A program made the position numbers and the translations under genes. A DNA stretch of 64,000 nucleotides from Kingdonia uniflora. Taxonomy: Eukaryota; Streptophyta; Magnoliopsida; Ranunculales; Circaeasteraceae. This document shows, one piece after another, positions 47,201-58,951 of this stretch. The notes below the pieces were generated by a model. The model was not told where the DNA came from. It ran no database searches and saw nothing but the letters and a program-made list of their open reading frames with translations. Within the stretch, counting starts at the first letter, position 1. Each line of letters begins with the position of its first letter. The stretch covers positions 248,001-312,000 of the forward strand of contig JACGCM010001710.1 in the NCBI GenBank assembly GCA_014058105.1, given 5' to 3'.

Positions 47201-49768
47201 AGTTATTAGTTGCATTACAAACTTCATGGTATGAGAAAACAGTTGATCTATCTGGATTAAATATGGGGATAGTATCTTGTTTGCACCCTGTAAAATCAAA
47301 ACCGTTAAAGAAATCAAAATTCCCTAGCAGAAAATGCAGTAATTCTTCAATATAATTACACTAAATTGAATAGATCTATCAGGCAATAATTGACATGCCC
47401 TTACTTGTATTGCAAAGTAAGAATGTTGAGCAACAAGAAACTTCATCTGATTGATTTCTTCCCTTTCGCTTGAAGTAGAATACCCACAAAAGAATTGAGA
47501 TATTCAAGATCACAACTGCTGTAGCTGCTACTGTGGCCCCCAGAATAATACGATTTCGAACATTCGATACTTCTCTGGCGCTTGAATCTGTCAGATAAGA
47601 ACATAATTCTTCATTATTAATCTAGATTATTACAGGATCCAAGAAAATCAAGTGAGAGAATGAAATTGGAGAGGTAGTATCCATGATTAGCAATTAATTA
47701 TTTTTTTGGACGAATAGAACCAGATAGTTACCAATCCAACTCCAAGAGACTGAAACATCAAGAACATTCCTAAGCTATGAACAAACATAAGTGAGTGAAA
47801 ACATCAACACATTAAAAGATAAGGATACCATACAGCATGTTGATAGTTGTGAACAAAAATTCTGCAACAATTAAGTTACACGACTCACATTTTTGAAGAC
47901 CATCTCAATATATTGAAGTTCCTGGATAAGTCTTCCCCTTAGTAGTCACTAGTCACCCATTTCCATCAGAAGATTATGAATTTGTAAGTTAGGATTATGA
48001 TTTTTTTTTCTATCAGATTCTCAAGGAGCCATAATTGGAGATAACCGACATTGATCTTCCAGTTCTCAGTTCGAAAGACCAAATGGCATAATTGATTTGG
48101 AAGTATTGAAGTTATTCTTTGAGATCACAGGTAAGGTGGATATATATTTTTGTTTACCCCGTAGAAGTTCGAATACACACCTAGGACCTCTGTAATTCTG
48201 TAAATGTTTTTTTTCATGCCCAAGAAAATTTTATCTTGTGTAGCCTAGCCTAACTGATTTATTGAGTAACGAATGGATCTCCAGAATTCATTAGTCCACA
48301 CTTGATAAATGTGTGCAGCCTACTGTCAGTATGAATGTGTTATCAAATGTATCGAACGAGAAGTATAGAAACGACGAATATGTATTATATTGGGCACAGC
48401 TTATAAAAACTTTTTCCAAGCAAACAGATCGAGTTATAGTAATCACTGCTTACAGTTAAGACTAAAGGAATTAATAGGATGCTTATACATGAGAGAGAGA
48501 GAGAGAGAGCTGACCTTCATTGTGAGGCAAGATAAGACTTTTGAGGCCTTTGTACATAGATTTTCATGAAAAACAAACGAAAAATTAGTTAGTTGAGTTA
48601 TGTGATCCAAACAGGTTCTGTTAGTATTTGTAGTAGTTCCAAACCGTATAATTTGTTATTTTTATTGTGAAATGCATAAGAAAAAGATTGAAGGGAATTG
48701 TTTCAGCTGGCATAAATACGAATTCAATTTAACACTGAGGTTTTGACTAAAAGTAGAGACGAATGATAGGTCCTGTGGGGATTAAAAGGGGGAAAATCCA
48801 CTTTATACATAGGAGATTTTAGTAAAGAAGATCCTGCAAGTGGTAAGAACAAGATCAACTACTCTATACCACAGATTGGAGTAGCATTAATATGTAGTGG
48901 GAGGACATACAAACTTCCAGTCAGAACAAGTGTAAGACAAACTTAAAACGGTATGAGAAGGGTACTAGTAACTACACGTCCAATCCAAATGATTCCGATA
49001 GTAATAACTCATAATTTGGAAACATTCAAATGATAGTGTAAATTTGAAAAAAATTGGTTCTAGAACCCTCACCAATAAACGAAATTTTGTGATCTGTCAT
49101 TAAACATTCTCCAACTTGTTCCTCAATTTTTTTCCCTTTCACTGGCACTGAAGATGCTCTTCTATAAGTAACCGAGAATACATTATTGTGATATTTTGAT
49201 GTTGCATACCTGGTGCAGGGATGAAAACAATGTCTCCAGTGATGATAAGCTCGGGATTTTCGATGCTATTCAACCTTGCAGTTTGTTCTACATCTGCTCC
49301 AAAATGGGAACAGACCGTAAAAAGTGTATCCCCGGGTTGAATGCTGTAAGTGATAACTTGCACACCTCCTCCAGTACAACCGCACAAAATATCTAAAGTC
49401 ACAACCTGTGAAGCAGTCAGCGTCTTCTCCGGCATTTCCACCACAAAAGACCCAAACTTTGACGAAACCACGTCCCACGTATCCCCACGTTGGACCGTGT
49501 AATCCATGTGCCATACATACTCATTGTGACCAGTGAGGCAGCTGCAGTTCACTGCAATCACGTAACCATCAGCTGTCCTGTTAACCAAATTAGGACTCAC
49601 ATGAAACAGAGAAGCCGTTTCCTGTAAGGTGTGCAATCTTTTTGGGACATATAGTGAAGACGAACACGATCCGGTGAGAGATGCATTGCATGACATATAG
49701 TTTTTTAGATTGAATCCATGGCAAACACATGCAATAGACATAAACAAAACCACTCGAAATCCAATCAT
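41264..49768 (-). CDS. LYK3: LysM receptor-like kinase, LYK3 type
   Basis: Ten exons on the minus strand: 49210-49768, 47405-47587, 47133-47287, 46956-47045, 45840-45945, 44574-44725, 42428-42525, 42116-42266, 41601-41699 and 41264-41401. All phases agree and give 576 residues. Order: signal peptide ([18 protein letters not shown]), three LysM regions with CxC pairs (NCSC, LCGC) ending FIPAPG, one TM helix ([20 protein letters not shown]), juxtamembrane FKRKGR, then a kinase with [39 protein letters not shown] and GYLAPEYA, all catalytic residues intact. LysM kinases of this type perceive chitin or lipo-chitooligosaccharides at the plasma membrane. The last exons ([19 protein letters not shown]) fit AtLYK3 (At1g51940). 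Intron 6 carries an LTR-like insertion. Divergent from GARS, about 1.7 kb apart. Confidence 0.92.
43327..43978 (-). repeat. Dispersed LTR-like repeat in LYK3 intron 6, copy A
   Basis: Nearly identical to 63410-64000 over more than 500 bp. On the minus strand it begins TGTTGGAAAATAC, has CCCACATTGGATATG and a TATA-like CTATATAAG (about 43876-43884), all usual in plant LTR starts. It is probably a solo LTR. The outer end near 43327 (caatctgtatg) is not certain and no clear target duplication was found. Confidence 0.7.
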
Positions 49769-50879
49769 TTTTCATTAATCAAATCAGCAATGAACATCCC
49801 ATCATTCCAATAAACTTCACAATAGCAATTCTCTGAAAAAAAATCAATTTAGTTAACAACCCATTAACTCAAATTCATCGACGAGAAAAGGGTACTTCAG
49901 ATTTAATCCAAAAGATGTACAAAACACAAGATTGGGGATAAACCACATCCATTCCAATTCGACAAAATTCACACCAAAAAGTAGCAAAATTAATGATTCC
50001 AACTAAATGGGGATTGACCCAATACTCTTAGCAAACAAAATCACTCAAAACTCGACTAATCTACGAAAACACAAAGTAATATTAATCATTCAAACCAACA
50101 TAGAAAGAAATTATGAGTTGATTTGAAACCCTAGAAAAATAGAAATCACACAGAGAAATAGTGAGAGGGAGAGAAGAGAAAATGTTGACCTGGGATCGGT
50201 TTGACGCTGAGAGCATTGAAGAAGACAACACAATAACTCCAAAAACTAAACCCTAATTTTAATTTTCTGGAAGATCTTCTTTGACTCCTTGTTTAACTTG
50301 TTCAAAGTTTGAAAGAGAGAGAGAGCCGGCTATTATTTTTTGAAATCTCCTTTTCTTGTATGAGAATGGCGGGAAAATAACAAGCAGTGCTGGCGAGCTT
50401 GAGTGGCAAGCACCACCTCTGCTCCAGCAGTAGCTTTTGGGAGTTTGGAGCTCAAACTTGAGTGGCAAGCACCACCACTTCGAAAAGATGTGTCTCACAA
50501 CTATAACTTGCCATGGCATTGACAAACCCTAAAATGGCTTGCATAGGCTGCAGCTGACATTAGCGATAAATTGTTGAGTAGTTTTACACCCACTACCATG
50601 CATCTCTCGATTCCATCCCTGCATAAGTTCCTCTCTCCCCAACCCGCCCCAAATCCTGTTTAATTTAAACAGGGATCCCCAAATCCATTTCACATTATGA
50701 CACTAAATCCCATCCCTGCCCTATTTAACTTTTACTGTATTTTTGCTAAGCTGTACCATTATCAAAACCATCAAAATAACATGAGTCCAAATGCTATGAC
50801 TTTAAATACATTAACAAAGTTATTAGATAAGACAAGTGAGAGATAAGGTGAAGAAATAGTTTTTATCTCCAATTATTTA

Positions 50880-51097
50880 GGGATATATATTATATTAGGG
50901 TATATATGTATATACCTAAATTGGGCAGGGCTGAGTCGAGTATTTGTTAGACCTGTATCATATCCGCCCCCGATCCCCGACGAATTTTTGGAGGTTCTCC
51001 CCATACCCATGCCCTAAATTCGGTAAGGTCGTCTCAAATCCTCCCCATTCGAAGCGGGGCCGGATCCCTAACGAGGCAGGACAAATTGCCATCCCTA
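50880..51097. mobile_element. Worn hAT-like element end between LYK3 and GARS
   Basis: GC-rich blocks (ggcagggctgagtcgag, cccgatccccgacgaat, gcggggccggatccc) ending gccatcccta resemble a common plant hAT MITE terminus (TAGGGATGGC on the complement). No matching left end was identified. A 20-bp block cttgagtggcaagcaccacc is also duplicated at about 50400 and 50458. Confidence 0.35.
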
Positions 51098-51465
51098 CTC
51101 TCGATCCTAGCTGGTGGAGACTAAAATGTTGAAAGCTATTATTTAGCTCCATAGCATGACTGCATTATTAATTCAGCATCCCCAAGCTCTCTTGAAGCAT
51201 ATGAGAACCTCGTCAACCCACATGTCGGGTAAGTTACGATAAATCCTCTCGGGTGCCCCAAGTTGATGGTGAAAATAACTCACGGCCTCTGCTTCTTAAG
51301 GCCTCGCCCCAACCCCAACCCCTTTGGTTTATTGGAGATGGTGGAACGCTTCAATTGGAGACAAACTTTGAGACTCTTTACAGTAGAGTCTGAAGTTTTA
51401 GTGTTGATTGGAGACTACAGTCTCTCTCTCTATTGCACAGTTGAACTAAAAGGGTTGGAGCAAAA

Positions 51466-54400
51466 ATGGCTTTCATCTCTTTCAACCCCATACTCCAATC
51501 TTCAACTTTCCTCCACAAAATATCTCCAAAACCTTCTTTTCTAACTCCCCCATCTTCACAATTCTTCATTAAAGCTCAGAATTGGAGCTCTCTTAACTGT
51601 AGAAGTTTTACTCGATCACTATCGTCTCGGGTTGTCGTGAACAGCTTCTCACAGCAATCCAATGTCGACGTCGCTGATGGTGGTGTATTTGGTAATAATA
51701 ATTTCTAGCTAATGATAAACCCCATTGCGCAAATGTTCTCAATTTGAAATGTTTGGGGCAAAACCCCCAAATTTTTGAAAAAAAGATGATTTTTTTTATG
51801 CTTGGGTTGGGGGTAAAAAAGTTAAATTTTTGTTACTTTCTGCAGTTTAGTTGCACAAGTACATGAGTTGCTGTCTGAGATTAGTCTAATGGAGTTCATA
51901 AGTTTATGGATTTGAGAATATTGATATTTTGAGTGGTTATCTACTTTGTGTGTTAATGACCTTGGTTCGTCTTTGTAGTCGTGGTTAGTATTAGCTTAAT
52001 CACATTATAGCAATGGGTTTCAAGTGATAGATGAAAAGGAAATAGAATTTGATGTTATGAGGCATATTTCTTAATCGCGTTTTATTAGTATTTACTGTTT
52101 GGTAGACGTTCTGAGAAAATATGTTCTTGAAAATGAAACTATATACCTTTACCTTCATGATGTGGGTCTCTTAGTTTCGTTGATTACTAGTAATAAGGTT
52201 GCAAATTATCATGTTCAGCTTGCAAGTGAAGGTACTCTTTTGCTTTAAAAAGAACTATTAAGTACTTAGAATTGCTACTAAGACCTTTTTGACTAGAAAT
52301 ATTGGAATGAGATGATTTTCTTTCGGATGACCTTAAAACAAAAAAAAACCTCGATTTAGTGTATACTTCACATGGGGGTGAAATTGAGTTTCATAAGAAA
52401 AAAGTATACTTGTAAAAAGGTGTAGTGCTTAACAAACGGGTGTATTAATTTATAATATGTTTAATTGTTTTTGGTCATCAATGAAATCGAGTTTTCCCTA
52501 AAGAATCAAGATGTCCCAGTTTAATCTCACAATTTCATAGTTCTGTGCATCAGAGAGGTTGGTTGTTTTGGTCATTGGTGGTGGAGGAAGAGAACATGCA
52601 CTTTGTTTTGCGTTACAACGATCTCCCTCCTGCGATGCTGTCTTTTGTGCACCGGGTAATGCTGGGATTGCTAGTTCAGGGGATGCAACATGCATATCAG
52701 ACCTTGACATTTCTGACAGCTCAGCTGTGATATCTTTCTGCCAGAAATGGGGAGTGGGATTGGTAGTGGTAGGACCAGAAGCCCCTCTTGTTGCAGGCCT
52801 TGCAAATGATCTTGTGAAGGTGGGAATTCCTACGTTTGGCCCGTCAGCGGAGGCTGCCGCTTTGGAGGGTTCAAAGGATTTCATGAAAAAGTTGTGTTGC
52901 AAGTACGGGATTCCCACTGCTAAGGTTTGTCAAAATTGCAATTTATAATGTTTGCCCAACTCTCCCTCTCTTTCTCTCTCCTCTAAAAAAATATAGTAGA
53001 GACTATAGTGGATTACAAAAGAAGAAGAGCCTCTCTTTACAGCAGAATTTGATACCCATTCACACTCCCTTTCTGGTGACCAATAAACTCATTTAATAAG
53101 AGGGAATTGTGGAAGTTTGCAAGATAATCCTAGATACAAGTAATTCTCTTGTTTGTGGCAGATCAATGAACTTGATAGAAGAGGCTTTGCTCCTACATCT
53201 AACTTCATCCATAATTGATATAATGACGTAAGCAGGATTTCTTGATTTGGCTTGAAAAACTTGTTAAGGTAAGGCCTCTCTTTACAGCAGTAACTAAGAC
53301 CTGGAAAGAGGGCCTTTCTTTAACAAAACTCAAATTCCTTTCCATCCATATGTGGTAAATTGCGACCAAGAAAACGACCCTCAGTAATCTAGCTTTTGTG
53401 TTTGATAGTGTGGCCTTTTGGATGATCCAAGCAAACTATGAATTCCACCCTGTAGGTACTCTTTTGTAGGAGAATAGGTTTAGTACTATGTAACATTGAC
53501 ACGGGGTGTCGGACACGGCGATTTCAAAATAAGTGAAAACGCGAACACAACCTTATACCTAATAAGATAGTATCATTCTTCACGCTTCCTATATTGTGTC
53601 CTATTGTATGTGAATATATTATGCATATATAATTACGATAGTAGCTTATGGGTTAATTTACAACTTATAATAAACATAAAATAGTGATAGTAGTTAGTAG
53701 TTAGTAGGGTTAAATAACATGTATAAGAATTGGAAACTTTTTAAGACTTATGTCAAAAAGTTAATGATCTAAGCAAAAAGTGTATGTTGGAGTGTCCACA
53801 CGAGTGCCCGACACGTTTACACGGATTTTTTTTAGGAATATGGAGTGTCCATGTTACATAGGTTTAGTATAGTCTGCCGAACATGTTTAGAGAAAGGGCA
53901 TTCAGAAAACAGATGGGATCTATTTTCACCAGGGGCATCACATAAATGGCACTTTGGATTAGAGATTTTACCAATTCTTTCTAAGAAGTCTTGGGCATCT
54001 CTCTCTAACAATCCACTAAGCAATAAAGGAGTTTCTAAAGAGATTTTCTGTAGCCCATATTACCTTTGCCCAATTTACGTTCGCTACTTTTTTTTCTTAT
54101 TGAATCCCAATCTGTCTTTGTACTGAACTTTCCATCTGCTTTAGGCTTCCATGCAACCAGATCTTGATATCTTGAGTTTGGATAAGGAACTAAAGTGATT
54201 TTAGCCATAATCTAATTTACTTCAGGGAATATTGACTCTAAAGGAGTCCAACGATTTTGTTTGACGAGAACACTAACTTTTGAGTATTCAGTAAGACCAG
54301 TAAGAATTCCAAGTCTCTCTCCACTTGAAGCTTCCAAAACACCTCGTCTAAACCAAGGCTCTTTCCATAGGAGTGTTCTTTCACCATTACCAATAATAAA

Positions 54401-56902
54401 ACCAAATAGAGGTACTGCATCTGCTCTAACTTTAAGCATCGATCTGAAGGCCCATGAGCAATCATGAGGAGTATCCATTGACCAGAATGAGTGGCTTTTG
54501 ATATAATTTCTGTGAACCCATAAAGTCCAGCAAGTGGCTTGTCTTGATGGAGATTCCAGATATTTTTCATTAGGGACACTTTGTTTATATCTTTAAAATT
54601 CTTGAATCCAAGCTCTCATTCCTCCTTTGGATAACAAATGTCATCCCAAGCAACACCTTTGGATAACAAATGTCATCCCAATCAACACCTTTGGATAACA
54701 AGTGTCATCCCAAGCAACATTACACATACTTTTGGACATATCAGGCCTGATCAAAGATGCGCCCTAAACAATGATTCATTATTGCCCATGACTTCCACAG
54801 GAAACATAAAACATGCAGACCAGTAGACTGTAAAGGAAGATATAACTGCAAAGATAAGTTAATCTCTTCCAGCATAAGAAAGAGTTCTATGCTTCCGGCT
54901 CGATTTTCTTTTTTTCTTTTCTCCAAAATGAGGTCACATTCTTAGAAGAGAGACTTGAAGAGATTTAAGGCAAACCCAAATATTTTAAAGGTAGTTTTGC
55001 TGTAGCGAAGTTGAGTTGGGTAGATAAATAGTTCTGCAACTCCATATCATAAACTTTTGCTATCTACTTGGAACTTGGCCATTTGGATTAGAATGGGAGT
55101 AAAAATCAGTGGTCTAAAGTGTAGATGCTTTAATGTTTATTTTTTTATTGATATGAGTAAACAAGGAGACAAAGAAACTAAGCAGCTTATACCGTAATTC
55201 TAAATATAAAAAATGTTTGTATCTTTTAAACACCATAAACGACTTTCTACACGTTTTGACATTTTTTACAGTGAGAGTATTCACACATATTTTACACGAG
55301 TTTCTAACTCTATGTACTTTTGTGAATCTCATCATGAATTTGCAGAATTTTATGTTAATTATTTTAATTAATTCCTGTATTCACACATATTTTACACGAG
55401 TTTCTAACTCTATGTACTTTTGTGAATCTCATAATGAATTTGCAGGACTTTATGTTAATTATTTTAATTAATTCCTGCAGTATCAAACGTTTGCAGACCC
55501 ATCCAGTGCAAAGAAATATATCCAAGAGCAAGGAGCACCCATTGTTATCAAAGCAGATGGTTTGGCTGCCGGAAAAGGAGTTGTTGTTGCTATGACCTTG
55601 GACGAGGCATATGAAGCTGTTGATTCAATGCTAGTTGAGGGTATTTTTGGGTCTGCAGGTTGTCGTGTCATTGTCGAGGAATTTCTTGAAGGGGAAGAAG
55701 TTTCATTTTTTGCCGTGGTGGACGGTGAGAATGCTCTACCTCTTGAATCTGCCCAAGACCACAAACGAGTTGGGGATGGTGATACTGGACCCAATACTGG
55801 TGGAATGGGTGCATATTCTCCTGCCCCTGTATTAACTGAAGATCTTAAATCCTTGGTCATGAAATCTATAATCCTCCCAACAGTGAAAGGAATGTCAGCA
55901 GAAGGATGTAAGTTTGTTGGAGTCTTGTTTGCCGGACTTATGATCGAGAATAAAACTGGTTTACCTAAGCTCATCGAGTACAATGTGCGATTTGGAGATC
56001 CAGAATGCCAGGTTAGTTTTATCCCTACTAGGTATTTAATTTCCGGGTATGTTTACCAAGCTAGCAATGTGTCATATAATCCACGTTCACTACACCAATG
56101 TTAAGGTTCATATATTGAAACATGCAAAACCTACATATTTCTGTAAGAATTCCAAGTAATACTGTCTATTTTCAGATTTCCATAATGTAAAAGGTCAATA
56201 CAACTACATTGTTCCATTATGTTCTCAAACAATTCAGAGAAAAGTGTCATATACTATAAAATATATTTCCGTTGAACTTCTTAACGTGTTTTCAGCCACC
56301 AAGTCCTTATCAGTTATCAAGCCCGATCTTTTCTTGTACTGAAGATTTTGCCGTATGCCGAATTGCTTACTAGGATGTGCTAATCATGAGAATCCTCTGA
56401 ATCTAATCTTATATTATCCATACAACTGACAATATAAACATTTCCTCTTCTTCTGTACTTCCTTCTCTGATTTTCTTCTCATGCTATCCATACGCAGGTT
56501 CTGATGGTTCGTTTGGAGTCAGATTTAGCACAAGTTCTGCTTGCAGCTTGTAGAGGAGAGCTAAAAACAGCATCCATGGAATGGTCTTCTGGTTCAGCCA
56601 TGGTAGTGGTGATGGCCAGTAAGGGTTACCCTGGGACCTATAAGAAGGGGACCGTGATCCGTAACCTTGAAGAAGCAGAGTATGTTGCTCCAAACGTCAA
56701 AATATTTCATGCTGGAACTTCTCTCGACCCGGATGGAAACTTCATCTCTGTTGGTGGTCGTGTACTTGGAGTTACTGCAAAGGGTAGGGATCTCGAAGAG
56801 GCACGGGATAAAGCTTATCGAGGTGTTGAAGAAATTGACTGGCCAGAAGGGTTCTTCAGGCAAGATATTGGGTGGAGAGCGCTTCCTATTAAGCAATTAT
56901 AA
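51466..56902 (+). CDS. PUR2: Phosphoribosylamine-glycine ligase (GARS), plastid
   Basis: Four exons: 51466-51691, 52554-52924, 55481-56011 and 56498-56902, with phases that agree, 510 residues. GARS is the second step of de novo purine synthesis: it joins 5-phosphoribosylamine and glycine using ATP to give GAR, in plastids of plants. The first ~65 residues are a Ser-rich, basic transit peptide. The enzyme follows: [40 protein letters not shown], the ATP-grasp stretch [48 protein letters not shown], the family signature RFGDPECQ at the exon 3/4 join, and GGRVLGVTA near the end. All expected blocks are present. Intron 2 (52925-55480) is swollen by a LINE. It ends tail-to-tail with the PPR gene, 453 bp away. 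Confidence 0.95.
53486..53860. mobile_element. Mutator-like MITE nested in the LINE
   Basis: The ends are inverted (tatgtaacattgacac and, on the complement, tatgtaacatggacac) and flanked by a nine-base duplication ggtttagta at 53477-53485 and 53861-53869, the length typical of Mutator elements. Removing it restores the LINE reading ...[17 protein letters not shown]. No ORF. Confidence 0.85.
54625..54720. repeat. Three tandem 32-bp units within the LINE
   Basis: The unit ctttggataacaaatgtcat + cccaagcaacac starts at 54625, 54657 and 54689 with three mismatches in all. It amplifies the LINE segment that encodes AWDDICYPK. Confidence 0.95.
55278..55477. repeat. 100-bp tandem duplication at the end of GARS intron 2
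   Basis: 55278-55377 and 55378-55477 are almost identical. The second copy is followed by cag, the acceptor of exon 3; the first has tat at the same place. Confidence 0.95.
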
Positions 56903-57355
56903 TTCCTTTAGTTAAGTTATACAGGTCCATATACGAGGATAACAATTTTGTGATTTTGTCCAAGTTGAGTTTTTGTAACGGCTTCTTCTAATTCCTATTA
57001 AATGTACCAGGAAAATCTGAAATGAATTTATCACTTCGACCAAAGATGAATTCTCTCTTTCCTTTTTGTTGGGAACAGGTTTTCATAATTAGAGAGGCGA
57101 AGAATATCAGAATATGTACTAGTAAAATGAGGTTCATTGCACTCAGTATGTTGATCTTCCTCATTGCCATGGTATACAAGGACAATATTGATTTACAGAG
57201 TTTGAGGTCTAAAATTATTCGATACAAAGTTCTAGCATGTAACTATGTACGTGGTCTATATTAAGGGAACAAAAAAAGGGAAGAAATTGCAGTATTCATT
57301 TCAAATTGATCAACTTATTTAATGCAGTATTAAGAAAACCCTCGGAATTCAACGC

Positions 57356-58933
57356 TTAAAACAAAGAACCGAGAATCTCACATATCTCTCCTGCTCGCGT
57401 ATGAGAATGATCGCCTGCAACGAACTCGTCAACAACACCATTCACCTCTATCAAACTACAGCCAGGTTTCTTCTTCAATCCCAACTTTGTGAGAGACAAT
57501 CTAACTCTCTTGGCCTCCATCTCCCAACCAGCTTCTTTATAAATGTTATACATCAGCACATGAGTGCCATAATCGCCTAATCCGAAATCAGTAAGTTTTT
57601 TCCAAACCCTGTTCCCTACTTCCACATTTTGATGAACCCTACAAGCACCTAAGAGAGCTCCCCACACATTGGCATCTATGCCTCCGAATCCCCCAATTTT
57701 CTCTTCTATAAACTTTTCAGCTTCCTCCAACATCCCAGCTCGAGCCAAGAGGTCTACCACACACGCATAATGCTCACGCTGTGGCTCGACCTTATAGACA
57801 ACACCCATTTGATTAAATAACTTAAGACCTTCGTACACCAATCCCGCGTGTATACATGCACTAAGGATTGAAACAAATGTAGTCTCATTTGGTTGTGCCC
57901 CATTCTTACCGCACATCTTAGCGAAGATCCCGAGTGATGTATTTGCGTCACCATTCATTGCAACACCCGATATGATAGCGTTCCACGCCCCAGCATCTTT
58001 GTTTTGTATACCCCCGAAAACCAACAATGCAGCCTCTATGCGACCACATTTTGCATACATGTCTACTATAGCAGTCGCCAGCACTGGATTTTCCCTATCT
58101 TGATTGTTTCGCTTGGCGTAAGAATGAACCCACAGCCCTTGCGTAAGTGCCCCAAGATGTCCACATGCAGTCAAAACGCTCCCGAGAACGGACTCATTAG
58201 GCACAATGCCTTCCTCTTGCATCCGCGTAAACAGACCCAACACTTCCTCGAAATCATTTACTCGTGAGTACCCAGCCATCATTGCACTCCACGAAATCAC
58301 ATTTCTATCCGGCATTACATCAAACAACTCTCTACCCTTCACCACATCCCCCATCTTCCCATACCCATCGATCATAGCCGTCCAAAGAACCACATCCTTC
58401 TTCCCCACTCCATCAAACAATCTCCTCGCAATCCCCATTTCAATAACTGACGAGTAATGTTCAATAAGGGCACTCACAACAAACGGGTCATCACAAAATC
58501 CAAATACAACAATATGGGTATGAACCATACGACCTATTAGCTTCATCGACGGAACCAAAAGTGTATATGCTTTGATTAAAGGAGGGAAAGTATAGTTATT
58601 TGCAATTAGGCCATAATTCAACATGTCCAAGTAACATAATATAGCGGGCATAGGTAAATGTGATTGAACATATCCTCTAATCATGTTGTTATAAATGAAT
58701 GTGTTGCGGTTTGGAAGATGTTGGAAGATTTTGCAAGAATGGGTGAAGAGTTGGGGATCTCCGGAGACTGCGGCAACGGAGAAGAGGTTGGTGATTGAAT
58801 CTGGAATGCGGGATTTGAGAAGGCTGGCATGGATTTGTTTGAAATGATTTATGTGTTTACATTTTTCCAAGAGAGGGAGAAGAGAGTTGTTGGGGTTTTT
58901 CTTGAGTAGCTTTATAACTGTTTTTTGAAACAT
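57356..58933 (-). CDS. PLS-type PPR protein, E+ class
   Basis: An uninterrupted 525-codon gene. After a short N-terminus (MFQKTVIKLLKKNPNNSLLP) come CKHINHFKQIHASLLKS and P, L and S repeats (YNNMIRGYV, WTAMIDGYGKMGDV, SWSAMMAGYSR, TAIVDMYAKCGRIEAA, WNAIISGVAMNG). It ends with an E/E+ module (LKKKPGCSLIEVNGVVDEF, then GDHSHTRAGEI) and no DYW domain. Proteins of this class bind organelle RNA and act in C-to-U editing, with a DYW partner supplied in trans. The precise orthologue is not recognised. The start codon lies 18 bp from the end of a Mutator-like element, so its promoter and leader must lie within or beyond that element. Confidence 0.9.
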   Translation of the reverse strand: MFQKTVIKLLKKNPNNSLLPLLEKCKHINHFKQIHASLLKSRIPDSITNLFSVAAVSGDPQLFTHSCKIFQHLPNRNTFIYNNMIRGYVQSHLPMPAILCYLDMLNYGLIANNYTFPPLIKAYTLLVPSMKLIGRMVHTHIVVFGFCDDPFVVSALIEHYSSVIEMGIARRLFDGVGKKDVVLWTAMIDGYGKMGDVVKGRELFDVMPDRNVISWSAMMAGYSRVNDFEEVLGLFTRMQEEGIVPNESVLGSVLTACGHLGALTQGLWVHSYAKRNNQDRENPVLATAIVDMYAKCGRIEAALLVFGGIQNKDAGAWNAIISGVAMNGDANTSLGIFAKMCGKNGAQPNETTFVSILSACIHAGLVYEGLKLFNQMGVVYKVEPQREHYACVVDLLARAGMLEEAEKFIEEKIGGFGGIDANVWGALLGACRVHQNVEVGNRVWKKLTDFGLGDYGTHVLMYNIYKEAGWEMEAKRVRLSLTKLGLKKKPGCSLIEVNGVVDEFVAGDHSHTRAGEICEILGSLF

Positions 58934-58951
58934 TTGGGGGGATTTTTTGGT

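Larger units (their letters stand above)
53160..55040 (-). mobile_element. 5'-truncated LINE in GARS intron 2
   Basis: The minus strand carries the C-terminal part of a plant L1-type ORF2: [58 protein letters not shown], and the zf-RVT knuckle [20 protein letters not shown] (C-x2-C-x7-H-x4-C), then HMWMERN. Stops and shifts are frequent. The RT catalytic region and endonuclease are absent, the usual 5' truncation. The intron's own splice sites remain outside it. A MITE splits it at 53486-53860. Confidence 0.85.

Noticed and set aside
50259..50525. Small minus-strand protein upstream of LYK3
   Set aside because: It lies in the leader/promoter region, contains a short direct duplication and has no recognisable similarity.
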